Assembly: GCF_000517405.1 (NCBI RefSeq)
Contig: NZ_CP006568.1
Location: 3,100,001-3,164,000, forward strand
DNA: 64,000 nt
Source: Candidatus Sodalis pierantonius str. SOPE
GTDB lineage: Bacteria > Pseudomonadota > Gammaproteobacteria > Enterobacterales > Enterobacteriaceae
Direction: 5' to 3'
Positions 9,343 through 18,908 of the stretch are shown here, piece after piece. Position numbers and translations under genes: made by a program. How positions within the stretch are numbered: position 1 is the stretch's first letter; each line of letters begins with the position of its first letter. Below the pieces are notes generated by a model. It ran no database searches and was not told the DNA's origin. It saw only the letters and a program-made list of their open reading frames with translations.

Positions 9343-10517
9343 CTAGGGAAGCTGCTGGTCTATCTCAACCGCTACCCGGCCGTTACCGTTAAATGGCTGC
9401 CTCGTACTTTCGCCGAACCAGTCACCGCGTTGCGGTTGTGCGGTGCCGTCGCGCGCCAGTCGGACCCGTACTTTTACCTGCCGCTGGGCGGAAAGCAAAC
9501 GTTCGGGGATCATGGCATTGCTATCGTCGAGCGATAACGATAACGGAAAGCGACTCATCGGCAAAGGTTTTACCGCTACAGGTATTGGACTTTGTCCATC
9601 GCTGACGGAAATAAATAGCGTCCCGCTGGGGGGTAACGCGGCCGCGGCGGCCGGCGATAGGGTAACGACAACCGTCAAAGCGCCCTGCTCCAACCCGCCT
9701 TGCGCCTTTACCTGCTCGATATGCTGCCGGAGGGCGTCAGCGCGGGGGTCGGCGGCGGGCAGGCGCGCCAGTACCTCGCGCCACAGCGCGATCGCTTGGG
9801 CATCATGGTCTTGCTGATATTCATTCAGCGCCAGTAAATCCAGCGCCTGTAGGTTATGCGGTTGTTTAGCGATAATCTCACGCAGCAGCCGATTGCCCGC
9901 GCCGTTGTCCCCCGGATCAGCGAAACGGGTCAACACCGAGGCGTAATCCAGCGCGATGGCATCATCCTCCGGCGCCAGGACTTAGCGAACGCCTGGGTCG
10001 CCATATCGGCGTTATTGAGCACCACGCCGAGACGGCCGAGGATCAGCCAGTTTTGCTTGTCCGCCGGATGCTGCTGCAGCTCGGCGCGCAGACCGACGGC
10101 GAAACGGCTAAGCGCCTCGGCACTTAACGGTTGCCCTTGGGTAGTTAAGACCCGCGCACGCAGCGCCGGAAATTCGTTAACCGCCTGCCACCAGCGTAGT
10201 ACCTGACTCGCACCGCCGGTCAGGCCATACAGCCCCAGCGCCAGCAGCAGTACCACCCCCGAGATAAGCATCCAGCGCGGCAGCGGGGACCGCGCCGGCG
10301 CCGCCGGAATATCCGTTAGCAGCGCACGCTGCAAATCCTCAATGTGCCGCGCCCGTTCGCTCACCACCCCCTCGCGCTCGTCGTGAGCCAGCTCGTGGAG
10401 CCGGCGCTGATAGAAGCGCTTGTTGAGTTGATCACGGCTAACGGTTTCGGTTTCACCGCGATAGCGCAGCGCCGGTAGCACGAAAAGCGCGCAGGCCAGA
10501 AGAAGGGAAGCTATCAT
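9343..10517 (-). pseudogene. ccmI: Cytochrome c maturation protein CcmI (CcmH C-terminal/TPR part), frameshifted
   Basis: CcmI is the membrane-anchored TPR chaperone that presents apocytochrome c to the haem ligation complex. Residues 1-20 form a membrane segment (MIASLLLACALFVLPALRYR); a second lies near residue 85, followed by TPR-like repeats. The frame breaks near 9968: after TQAFAKS it turns into WRRRMMPSRW and stops. The correct continuation (APEDDAIALDYASVLTRF) is one frame over and reads on to 9343. A deletion of a few bases explains this. It is the last gene of the ccm operon, overlapping ccmH by 4 bp. Confidence 0.9.
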
Positions 10518-10984
10518 GGCGCATCCCTATCGGCAGGCGGAATTAATCGCGCCAAACGCTGCTGTTGCGCCGACGACAGCGCGCTGATGGCGGGCTTGCG
10601 GCGGGCGGTCGAAGCGATGACTATCGTCGCCCCTCCCGCCACAAACAGCAACGGCACCAGCCACAGCAAGAGCGTAAGCGGATTTAGCGGCGGCGTATAG
10701 GTGACGAAACGGCCGTAGCGCGCCACCATATAATCGATGATTTGTTGCTTACTCTGGCCTTGCAGCATCAAGTGATAAACTTTATCGCGCATATCGCCGG
10801 CGATGACGGCATTTGAATCGGCGATGCTGGTATTCTGGCATTTCGGACAGCGTAATTCGCCTATCAACTCGCGGTACTGCTGTTCTTGCGCCACGCTGCT
10901 GAATTGATGAATATCAACGGCCGCCGCAGCGTAAGCGCTCAGCAGCAGGCCGCCCAACAACGCCAATATCGCTGCGCGCATCAT
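10514..10984 (-). CDS. ccmH: Cytochrome c maturation protein CcmH (thiol-disulfide component)
   Basis: CcmH takes part in reducing apocytochrome c cysteines before haem attachment. The 156-residue product has a signal segment (AAILALLGGLLLSAYAAAA), the redox motif RCPKCQN, and one membrane anchor near residues 105-127. The ATG at 10982-10984 overlaps the ccmG stop (ATGA), supporting this start over upstream codons. It is intact, although its partners ccmF and ccmI are broken. Confidence 0.93.
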   Translation of the reverse strand: MMRAAILALLGGLLLSAYAAAAVDIHQFSSVAQEQQYRELIGELRCPKCQNTSIADSNAVIAGDMRDKVYHLMLQGQSKQQIIDYMVARYGRFVTYTPPLNPLTLLLWLVPLLFVAGGATIVIASTARRKPAISALSSAQQQRLARLIPPADRDAP

Positions 10985-11535
10985 TCTTTCCCCCCGCCAT
11001 ACTGGCGATAGAGCGGCGTAACCTCCTGCCGCCAAACCCGGTCGTTCATATCGCCGGCGTAACGATAGCGCACAATCCCCTGCCCATCGATAAGAAAGGT
11101 TTCTGGCGCGCCATACACCCCAAGATCCAAACCAAGCATTCCGTCGCCGTCGATCACGTTCAGGGTGTAGGGGTTGCCGAGCGTGTTCAGCCAGGCCAAT
11201 GCCTGCGGGCGACTGTCTTTGTAATTGATGCCGAGGATCCTCACGCCCCGCGCGGCGAGGCCGTTAAGGAATTGATGCTCGGCGCGACAGGTGGGACACC
11301 AGGTGGCCCAGACATTAAGCAGCCAGGGTCGCCCGTCGCGCAGCAGCGCTTGATCGTAGGTTTTACTCGGGTTTGCCAAAGACGCCAGGGTCATGGCCAG
11401 TAACGGTTTTCCTATCAACGCCGACTCCAGGCGCGTGGGATCGTCGCCGTGGGCGCTGCGCGTCAACTGCACGGTGAAAGCGAGCGACAACAGCAAAAAC
11501 AGCGCTAAAGGCACAAACAGCAGCTTGCGGCTCAT
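10981..11535 (-). CDS. ccmG: Thiol:disulfide interchange protein CcmG (DsbE)
   Basis: A membrane-tethered periplasmic thioredoxin that passes reductant to the haem ligation complex. The 184 residues comprise an N-terminal anchor (LLFVPLALFLLLSLAF) and a thioredoxin fold with active site WCPTC near residue 80. The conserved acidic and cis-proline region GAPETFLIDGQG follows. The start overlaps the ccmF stop by 4 bp. No defect is visible. Confidence 0.95.
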   Translation of the reverse strand: MSRKLLFVPLALFLLLSLAFTVQLTRSAHGDDPTRLESALIGKPLLAMTLASLANPSKTYDQALLRDGRPWLLNVWATWCPTCRAEHQFLNGLAARGVRILGINYKDSRPQALAWLNTLGNPYTLNVIDGDGMLGLDLGVYGAPETFLIDGQGIVRYRYAGDMNDRVWRQEVTPLYRQYGGGKE

Positions 11536-13502
11536 ACGGGCGCCCCGCTTCCCGTCAGACGGGCCTTTTTACCCGCCCGATAGCGCGGGTCCAACAAACA
11601 GCAAATACCGCCGGCGACCATAAATAATCCGCCCAGCCAAATCCAGCGCACGAACGGCTTGTAATAGAGGCGCACGGCCCAGGCGCCGCCGTCAAGCTCC
11701 TCGCCCAACGCCGCATACAGATCGCGGGTGATGCCGCCGCTTATCGCCGCTTCGGTCATCACGGCGCGCGCGACGGTATAAAAACGTTTCTCTGCCTGTA
11801 GCGTCCCTTCCGGCCGACCGCGGCGGCTGACGTCAATGACCGCCGCGGCACCGGTATAATTCGGCCCGCGCAGCGTCTCCAACCGGCGGAAAATGAACTG
11901 ATAATCGCGGATAGTCGCGCTGTCGCCCGGGACGCATGCGCACATCGCGCTCCACGCTGTAATTCTGGCTGAAGGCGATGCCGATTACCGTCACCGCCAC
12001 GCCCAGATGGCCGTGCACCATGCCCCAATGGCTGCGGGTCAAATGCGTGAGACCGCGCCAGAAACCGTGCCGATGGGTGGCGCGCTCGTGCAGCTCCAGC
12101 AGCGTCAGGATAATCACCCACAGCGACATCATCAGTCCCACCACCATCATACCGCGGATATCGTCCTCCAGCGCCCAAGGCAGCAGGATGGACAATATCA
12201 GGGTCGCAACCATCGCCAGCAGCAGACATTTAAGCAGCTTTCGCGCCTCATCGCGCCGCCAGCGAACCAGCGGGCCAATCCCGAGCAGCAGCGCCATCGG
12301 CGCCATAAGCCAGGTAAACAACCTGTTGAAAAAGGGTTCGCCGATAGAAATGCTGCCCATGCCCAGCTCTTTATGCACCAGCGGCAGCAGCGTGCCGAGC
12401 AGCACCACCAGCATGGCGGCCATCAGCAGAATATTATTGCCCAGCAAGAAGGTCTCGCGTGAAAACACGTCATTTTGCGCGCGGCTGCGAACCTGCCCCC
12501 CTTTAATGGCGTACAGCAGCAGTGAACCGCCGATGACCAACACCAAAAAGGCCAGAATAACCATCCCGCGCGCCGGGTCCGACGCGAAAGCATGCACTGA
12601 GACCAACACCCCGGATCGCACCAGGAACGTCCCCAGTAAGCATTAAAGAGAAGGCGGCGATGGCCAGCAGTACCGTCCAGGCTTTAAACGTCCCGCGCTT
12701 TTCAGTGACCGCCAGCGAGTGCAACAGGGCGGTACCGGTCAACCAGGGCATCAATGAGGCATTCTCCACCGGATCCCAAAACCACCAGCCGCCCTAGCCG
12801 AGTTCATAATAGGCCCAGGCGGAGCCGAGTACGATGCCGATGGTGAGGAAAATCCATGCCGCCAGCGTCCAGGGGCGCGACCAGCGCGCCCAGGCCGTGT
12901 CTAAACGGCCGGCAATCAATGACGCGATGGCAAAGGCAAACGCCACTGAAAACCCCACATAGCCCATATAGAGTAAAGGCGGATGGAAAATCAGACCGAT
13001 GTCCTGCAATACGGGATTAAGATCGTGCCCATCAATGGGAAAATCCGGCAGCGTACGGCGAAACGGGTTAGAAGTCAGCAGAATAAAAGGCGAGAAAACC
13101 GCAGGCGATCATCCCCATTACCGCCAGCACCCACGCAACGGCTTCCGCCGGCATGTTGCGGCTAAACCGCGCCACCGCCAGCATCCAGACGCTCAGCAAT
13201 AGCACCCACAACAGTAGCGAACCCTCATGCGCGCCCCAGGTGGCGGCGATACGGTAGTAAATGGGCAGGCTGCTGTTCGAGTTGTTCACCACATAGGCGA
13301 CGGTAAAATTGTTAACGATAAACGCATGAACCAGACAGACAAAGGCGCCGGCGAGGGAGAGAAACACGCCGTAGGTCAAAGGCCGCGCAACCGCCATCAT
13401 GCGCGCATCCTGTCGGTTGGCGCCCCACAGGGGATAAATGCTTAGCAGCAGCGCCAGGCCGGTGCCGAGGCACAGGAGAAAATTGCCGAGTTCCGGGATC
13501 AT
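11532..13502 (-). pseudogene. ccmF: Haem lyase subunit CcmF, three frameshifts and one nonsense codon
   Basis: CcmF ligates haem to apocytochrome c. The span equals about 657 codons (E. coli 647), so little DNA has been lost, but it reads in five pieces. After GFLAFYS one extra T (near 13083) shifts the frame. At 12794-12796 TGG has become TAG, so YELG is followed by a stop exactly where the WWD haem-handling signature begins. Near 12640 an extra base turns LLGTFLVRSGV into another frame. Near 11940 the frame breaks again after DVRMRPG. The 4-bp overlaps with ccmE and ccmG are retained. No functional protein is possible. Confidence 0.95.
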
Positions 13503-13972
13503 GGCTGCTCCCCGCTCTTCGCCGGCGGTCGACGGGCCGGGGACATGGCGCTGGCCACTTCCGGCGGGGTATATTTTTCATCATGTTTCGCCAGCACTTC
13601 CCGGGCCTCCCCCCTATTCCCCGGCGCCAGGATGCCTTGCGCCACTACCCCCTGCCCTTCACGAAATAGATCGGGCAAAATACCGACATAGCTGACCGCA
13701 ACGGCGCCGGCGGCATCATAAATTTTGAAGGTCACCTGCAAGGTTTGCGGATCGCGTTTTACGCTGCCGGGCATGACCATACCGCCGATGCGCAAGCGCT
13801 GGCCGACGTGAGGTAACTGGTGATCTTCCCCTTTACCGCCGAGAATTTCGCTTGGCGTATAAAACAGATCAATATTAGCGCGCCGCGCGTACAGCGTAAG
13901 AGCCAGCGTCACCGCCGCCCCGAAAACGACCACCATCGCCAGATAGAGACGGCTTTTACGACGCGGGTTCAC
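13499..13972 (-). CDS. ccmE: Haem chaperone CcmE
   Basis: CcmE binds haem covalently in the periplasm and hands it to CcmF. The product is 157 residues from a GTG start (13970-13972), giving VNPRRKSRL and a membrane anchor. I prefer this GTG over the longer upstream frame because it overlaps the ccmD stop by 4 bp and matches E. coli length (159). The haem-binding histidine is in VLAKHDEKYTPPE. Intact. Confidence 0.93.
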   Translation of the reverse strand: MNPRRKSRLYLAMVVVFGAAVTLALTLYARRANIDLFYTPSEILGGKGEDHQLPHVGQRLRIGGMVMPGSVKRDPQTLQVTFKIYDAAGAVAVSYVGILPDLFREGQGVVAQGILAPGNRGEAREVLAKHDEKYTPPEVASAMSPARRPPAKSGEQP

Positions 13973-14196
13973 TGAACTTTCTCCGGAGGGATCGCCGGCG
14001 TAGCGCGCAGGGCGCCCTGTCGCATCCGTTCGGCGCGCGCCTGCTGCCGACGAATGGCGCGCAGCAGGCGCGCCACGAGGGTATGTCCCAGCAACGCCGC
14101 CAGCGATAGCAGCGTGACGGCGACCGCTAGCCAAACGTAAAAGGCGTAGCCGCCCATCACCAGAAAGGCCGGCCAGGAAGAAAATGCCGCGTTCAT
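13969..14196 (-). CDS. ccmD: Haem exporter accessory protein CcmD
   Basis: CcmD is a small membrane protein that helps release holo-CcmE from CcmC. The 75 residues contain one transmembrane segment (AFYVWLAVAVTLLSLAALLG) followed by a basic cytoplasmic tail (RAIRRQQARAERMR). It overlaps ccmC and ccmE by 4 bp each. Intact. Confidence 0.9.
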   Translation of the reverse strand: MNAAFSSWPAFLVMGGYAFYVWLAVAVTLLSLAALLGHTLVARLLRAIRRQQARAERMRQGALRATPAIPPEKVQ

Positions 14197-14909
14197 CGCC
14201 TACGCTCCTTATGCGCCAGCGCGATAGCCCAAGGACGTTTACGCTCCTGGAATAAAATCAGCGTGCGTAAACGCATCAGCGTCACGGTAATGAACAGCAA
14301 CAGATAACCGACAATGGCCCAACGCAGCGGCGTACGCATGCTGGGATCAATGGTTTGCTGCATGTCGGTGGAGCCCTGATGCAGGGTATTCCACCACTGC
14401 ACCGAAAAATGAATGATGGGAATATTGACGACCCCGACCAGGATCAGGATGCCGGCGATACGGCGATCGTCGAAGGCGTGATACAACGCCATCACGCCCA
14501 AATACAAAAACAGCAGCACCAACTCCGAGGTAAGGCGCGCATCCCATACCCACCAGGCGCCCCACATGGGTTTGCCCCAGGCGGATCCCGTTACCAGCGC
14601 GATAAAGGTAAACACCGCCCCCATCGCCGCCACCGCCAAATCAGCCATTTTCATTTGCCATACCAGACCGATAAAGGCGGCTATCGCCATAGCGACATAT
14701 ATGCCCATCGATCCCATCGCGGCCGGCACGTGCAAATACATAATACGCACGCTGTCACCCTGCTGATAATCTGGCGGCGCAAAGCCAAAGCCCCAGACCC
14801 AGCCAAGCAGCAACGTGATAGCCGCGGCAAGGGCAAGCCCGGGCAGACACCACCCGCAAATTTGGTATAGCCGTTCCGGTTTGGCCCACTGATGAAGCAC
14901 TTTCCACAT
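14193..14909 (-). CDS. ccmC: Haem transporter/transferase CcmC
   Basis: CcmC attaches haem to CcmE. It is a six-span membrane protein of 238 residues. The tryptophan-rich WWD signature reads MWGAWWVWDARLTSELVL near residues 114-131. Conserved histidines lie in MYLHVPAAMGS and HQGSTDM. Full length and uninterrupted. Confidence 0.95.
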   Translation of the reverse strand: MWKVLHQWAKPERLYQICGWCLPGLALAAAITLLLGWVWGFGFAPPDYQQGDSVRIMYLHVPAAMGSMGIYVAMAIAAFIGLVWQMKMADLAVAAMGAVFTFIALVTGSAWGKPMWGAWWVWDARLTSELVLLFLYLGVMALYHAFDDRRIAGILILVGVVNIPIIHFSVQWWNTLHQGSTDMQQTIDPSMRTPLRWAIVGYLLLFITVTLMRLRTLILFQERKRPWAIALAHKERRR

Positions 14910-14993
14910 GATAGTTATTGCTCACAATTAACAAGGCAAACCCCTTGTCCGGGGTATCGGCATAACAAGGTGACTTGCAAGGTCCGCCGGCCA

Positions 14994-15643
14994 TCACGGC
15001 GCGCCGAACCGCAACGCCGCGGCGGTAGCGAACGGCGCCAGGGTTACGCTGCCGGCAAGCAACGCGCCCAGCACCGCCAGATAGCCGTCCACGGGCAACC
15101 CTGACGCGGCATTGTCCACGGCGGCGGTCGCAAAAATCAGCACCGGGATAAACAGCAGCAGCAGCAGTAAACTGAGCAACATACCGCCGCGGCGCGCGCC
15201 CAGCGTTAACGCCACCCCTATCGCGCCGAGCAAACTCAGCGTCGGTGTCCCCAAGAGCAGCAACAGCGCCAGGTAGCCAGATCAAGCGACAACAACAGCG
15301 CCGCCAGCGGAGACATCAACAACAGAGGCAGGCCGGTGACCAGCCAATGGGCACAGACTTTACCCAGTACCGTAAGCGGCAACGGCGCCGGCAATAACAG
15401 CAATTGATCCAGCGAGCCGTCCTGCGCATCATCGCGGAACAACCGTTCAAGGGAGAGCAGGCAGGCCAATAGCGCCGCCACCCAAATGACGCCCGGCGCG
15501 ATACGTTTGAGCAACACCGGCTCCGGCCCAATTCCCAAAGGAAATAGCGTAATGACAATAAGAAAGAACCACAGCGGATTCGCCAGCTCATTGCCATGGC
15601 GCCACGCCAGCCGCAGCTCACGGCGCAACACTAACCAGAACAT
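14994..15643 (-). pseudogene. ccmB: Haem exporter permease CcmB, frameshifted
   Basis: CcmB is the membrane subunit working with the CcmA ATPase. The first 130 residues (MFWLVLRRELRLAWRHGNEL onward) are normal. After LDLATW near 15275 the frame turns into RCCCSWGHRR and stops. The correct continuation (LLLLGTPTLSLLGAIGVALT) is in another frame and ends at 14994, matching the roughly 220-residue family length. One lost base explains this. It overlaps the ccmA end. Confidence 0.93.
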
Positions 15644-16269
15644 GACGCCGTCTCCGCCGTGTCCAACGCAATCTTACGCACCCGGCTCGCCGAGAGCGGC
15701 AACGGTTGATGGGTGGTCAGAATCACCATGCCGCCCGTGGCGCAATGCTGCTCAAACTGCCTGGTCAACGCCTTGGCTCCCTGAAGGTCGAGCGCCGTGA
15801 GCGGCTCATCCAGGATCCAAAGCGTCGCCGGCGTCAACCACAGCCTAGCCAAGGCGATACGCCGCTGCTGCCCCGCCGACAACCCCGCCGCGCGCACATC
15901 TTCATATCCCAACAACCCAACCTGCTCAAGCGCCCGCCCGATGTCGGCGTCATGTCGCGCTCCATTGATGCCTTGATAAAATAGCAGATTTTCCCACGGC
16001 GTCAGGGCGGCCTTAATGCCCGCCTGATGGCCGATATAAAGCAGCTCGCGATAATAGTCGCTCCGACACTGACGCAGCGGGCGCTGGCGCCAGCGGATCT
16101 CGCCGTCATCCAGCGGCGCCAGACCGGCCAGGATCCGCAGCAGTGACGTTTTGCCGGCACCGTTCGCGCCCTCTATTTGCACCCAATGACCGGGACCAAT
16201 CTCATCGTTCAATCCGCTAAATAAGGGGCGATCATCGCGGACACAGGCCAGATTGTGGATTGCCAGCAT
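15631..16269 (-). CDS. ccmA: Haem exporter ATP-binding protein CcmA
   Basis: This ABC ATPase drives release of holo-CcmE. The 212 residues carry Walker A GANGAGKTS (about residue 34), signature LSAGQQRRIALARL, Walker B LWILDEP and the switch histidine in LTTHQPL. It is the first gene of the ccm operon and intact, but its permease partner ccmB is frameshifted. Confidence 0.95.
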   Translation of the reverse strand: MLAIHNLACVRDDRPLFSGLNDEIGPGHWVQIEGANGAGKTSLLRILAGLAPLDDGEIRWRQRPLRQCRSDYYRELLYIGHQAGIKAALTPWENLLFYQGINGARHDADIGRALEQVGLLGYEDVRAAGLSAGQQRRIALARLWLTPATLWILDEPLTALDLQGAKALTRQFEQHCATGGMVILTTHQPLPLSASRVRKIALDTAETASCSG

Positions 16270-16551
16270 CAGAAATTAAACTCTTTATTAACAATGGCCC
16301 GCATCATAACACGGAGCGCCACAGGAAAAAGGCCGTCGCCGACGCTACCGCCGGCCTATTACCGAAAGCCTGTATTAGATCAATAAAACACATGAAAAAC
16401 CAGTAACGTTAAAATTTTGTTACTCATTAACCCCAAATTATAGCGGGACATATTTTTTTCGACGCCCTCGCCGCACGTACGCGACTGATTGCGCCCTAGC
16501 CGCTACGCTTATGAGGTTTGCTATCCTCGCCGCTGCTAAAGAGACCAATCT

Positions 16552-17526
16552 ATGCACCAGAAACACGAAAAAAACCCTGTGGTCCTTCAGCAAAATGACA
16601 ATAGCCCGCGTCGGGACGACGAGCTTTCCCACGCCGGCAGCAAAGACCATGAAGTCGAAAGCCAGGAGAATGAAGAAGGAACCGATATTGAGGTGGAGGA
16701 GGAGAACCTCCCTTCCCCCGCCGCCGCGGTACATGAAGAGATCCGCCAGGAAGGAGAGAAAGAGCTGGAACGTGACAGTCTGGCATTAGGGTGGTCCGCC
16801 CTGGAGGCCGGCCTGTCGATGGGCGCCTCGCTAATGGCAAAAGGCATTTTTCACGCGCGGCTCCCTGAAGGCGCAATCGGTTTTTTTGTCGAAAATCTGG
16901 GCTACACCATTGGTTTTGTGATTGTTATTATGGCGCGCCAGCAGCTGTTCACGGAGAACACCTTGACCGCCGTGCTGCCGTTTATGCACAAACCGACCCG
17001 CCATAATTTTGCTATTCTGATGCGGCTTTGGGGCGTGGTGCTGGTAGGCAACCTGATTGGCACGGCGTTGATGGCTTTCGCCTTTATCCACCTGCCGGTG
17101 TTTGACAGCGCTACGCGCGCGGCTTTTGTCACGCTCTCCCAAAAGGTGATGGCCAACACCCCAGGGGAGATGTTTTGCAACGCCATTATCTCCGGCTGGA
17201 TCATCGCATCGCTGGTCTGGATGATGCCCTCGGCAAAACACAATAAGTTACTCATCATTATCCTGATGACCTACTTAATGGGCATCGGCAATTTGACCCA
17301 TATCGTGGTGGGATCGGTCGAAATCCTGTATCTGGTCTTCAATGGCAATATCCCGTGGTGGCAATTTTTCTATCCGTTCGCGCTGCCCACGCTGGCGGGC
17401 AATATCGTTGGTGGTACATTTATTTTCGCGTTGATAAGCCACGCCCAAATACGCAACGACTTGAGCCATCACCGGCGGACATCCGCCGCCAGCGGCAATA
17501 AAACAGCCTCCGCCAAGCAAGATTAG
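16552..17526 (+). CDS. yfdC: Formate/nitrite transporter family protein YfdC
   Basis: An inner-membrane protein of the FNT family with unknown substrate. The 324 residues begin with about 85 hydrophilic, strongly acidic residues (for example EGTDIEVEEE), then six membrane segments typical of FNT channels. Core segments include GWSALEAGLSMGASLMAKG and LMGIGNLTHIVVGSVEILYL. In E. coli it lies next to mlaA and upstream of argW; here the ccm operon intervenes. No lesions seen. Confidence 0.92.
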   Translation: MHQKHEKNPVVLQQNDNSPRRDDELSHAGSKDHEVESQENEEGTDIEVEEENLPSPAAAVHEEIRQEGEKELERDSLALGWSALEAGLSMGASLMAKGIFHARLPEGAIGFFVENLGYTIGFVIVIMARQQLFTENTLTAVLPFMHKPTRHNFAILMRLWGVVLVGNLIGTALMAFAFIHLPVFDSATRAAFVTLSQKVMANTPGEMFCNAIISGWIIASLVWMMPSAKHNKLLIIILMTYLMGIGNLTHIVVGSVEILYLVFNGNIPWWQFFYPFALPTLAGNIVGGTFIFALISHAQIRNDLSHHRRTSAASGNKTASAKQD

Positions 17527-17743
17527 CCCCCGGAACCCCTCGGTGCCGCGGCAGGCCCCTCGCGTGACGCCCAAGGCTTGAGTCGCGGTTTTCCCCGCGC
17601 CAGCGGGCGTGGATACCGCCGCACGCTTACGGGTTTCTCGCCATGAGGCGGGTAACGCCGCGCTTTGACCAGGAATTGAGCAAACGCGCCGCCGGGTGCT
17701 TATTTCCGGGGCCAGATAGGCTATACTGGCCGCCGCTTGACGT

Positions 17744-17818
17744 GTCTCCGTAGTTAAACGGATATAACAAGCCCCTCCTAAGGGCTAGTTACAGGTTCGA
17801 TTCCTGTCGGGGACACCA
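17744..17818 (+). tRNA. argW: tRNA-Arg(CCT)
   Basis: A 75-nt cloverleaf with acceptor arms GTCTCCG and CGGGGAC, anticodon CCT in a CTCCTAA loop, T-arm GGTTCGATTCC and encoded CCA. A TATACT -10-like box lies about 20 nt upstream. argW is a common integration site for P4-like elements, and a dead integrase gene follows. Confidence 0.96.
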
Positions 17819-18006
17819 TTCTGACCTAAACCCAACTATACCTATCTAGACTTTTTCGTCGCCAGCCGGTCAGCTCTCTATGTTCTAATTAAACTCACTA
17901 TGTTCTAACTAAACTTACTTAAATTGGAATAACCTTAATCAACATTCATGTAGGGTATCGTATCCTTGGGGGTATCGTAAAATCGTCTCCTCAAGGTACC
18001 CGCAAA

Positions 18007-18711
18007 ATGCCGCTGACAGCACGCCAAGTCGAGACGCTAAAACCCTAAAGAAAAGCCTGTAAAATCACTGATGCCGTCGGCCTTTTTCTACACATTTCTC
18101 CCTAAGGAAATGAGTCGTGGTGGCTGATATCACATCAATGGAAAAGAAAAACTAATGATGTTTGGCCTATATCTTGCAGTTTCTTCGGCTGATGTAAGGG
18201 GTAAAAGGGACAAGGCCCGGGAGCTGCTCTCGATGGGGAACGATCCCAGTGAGGACAAAAGGCACGACGCGCGGAGTCGATCATAAACGTGAACAATACC
18301 TTTATGGTTGTGGCCAGAGAGTGGAATGCGGGGAAAATGAACACCGGGTCTGAGAAGTATGCCATTGAACTTAGGTACATGTTCGAGGCCGATATTTTCC
18401 CTTATATTGGCGCACTGCAAATACCAGAGATAAAGTCTCTGGAGGTGCTGGAGGTGCTGGAGGTGCTGGAGGTGCTAATGAAATTTAAAGTTTGAGGAGT
18501 CATGTAACAAGGCAAAAAGGCTGGAAGGCGTGGCACAGAGGTGTCTATGTACGCAACCGTTACGGGTCGGGCGGTGTATAATCTTGCCCCAGATTTATCT
18601 ATTGCTATGGATACGCCAAAAAGCGCTCACGATCCATTTTTGAGAGTGTCAGAAGTGGAGGTATTCAATCGGGCCTTGTCGGGGTACAGCAAGGATGTCC
18701 TCGTCAGGCTT
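18007..18711 (+). pseudogene. P4-type tyrosine integrase remnant downstream of argW
   Basis: It starts MPLTARQVETLKP, the usual beginning of P4-family integrases, then meets a stop. Pieces follow in different frames: KACKITDAVGLFLHIS near 18055-18105, GLYLAVSSADVRGKRDKARE near 18155-18220, and LLSMGNDPSEDK just after. Later pieces are FMVVAREWNAGK near 18300 and APDLSIAMDTPKSAHDPFL near 18590-18640. The catalytic C-terminal half is missing, cut off by IS256-type DNA at 18713. This marks an old genomic island at argW, now erased. Confidence 0.85.
18440..18477. repeat. 9-bp tandem repeat in integrase remnant
   Basis: Four copies of CTGGAGGTG in tandem, coding LEV repeats in the frame of the remnant. 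They look like an expansion of a single LEV codon triplet. Confidence 0.85.
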
Positions 18712-18712
18712 G

Positions 18713-18791
18713 GAGACTGTCAGTAATTCTGTGTAACTGCCATCGTATTAAAGGTGATCGCTCAGGCGGTCACCGAACTTGATAATAAAAC
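18713..18791 (-). mobile_element. Terminal remnant of a second IS256-type element (type B)
   Basis: 79 bp matching the 3' end of an IS256-family element in minus orientation. It has a GAGACTGTCAG terminus and the last transposase codons, reading FIIKFGDRLSDHL-stop, against FGDRLDGHF in type A. It abuts the left end of a type B copy at 18792. Confidence 0.75.
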
Positions 18792-18908
18792 GAGACTGTA
18801 ATTAAAATTGTGTAATTGCCTGTTTTTGATATGTTCACTCCAACAACGGAGACAAGCAAATTATGGACGACAAGAAACTCAGGGCCCTTGCGGCAGAACT
18901 GGCTAAAG

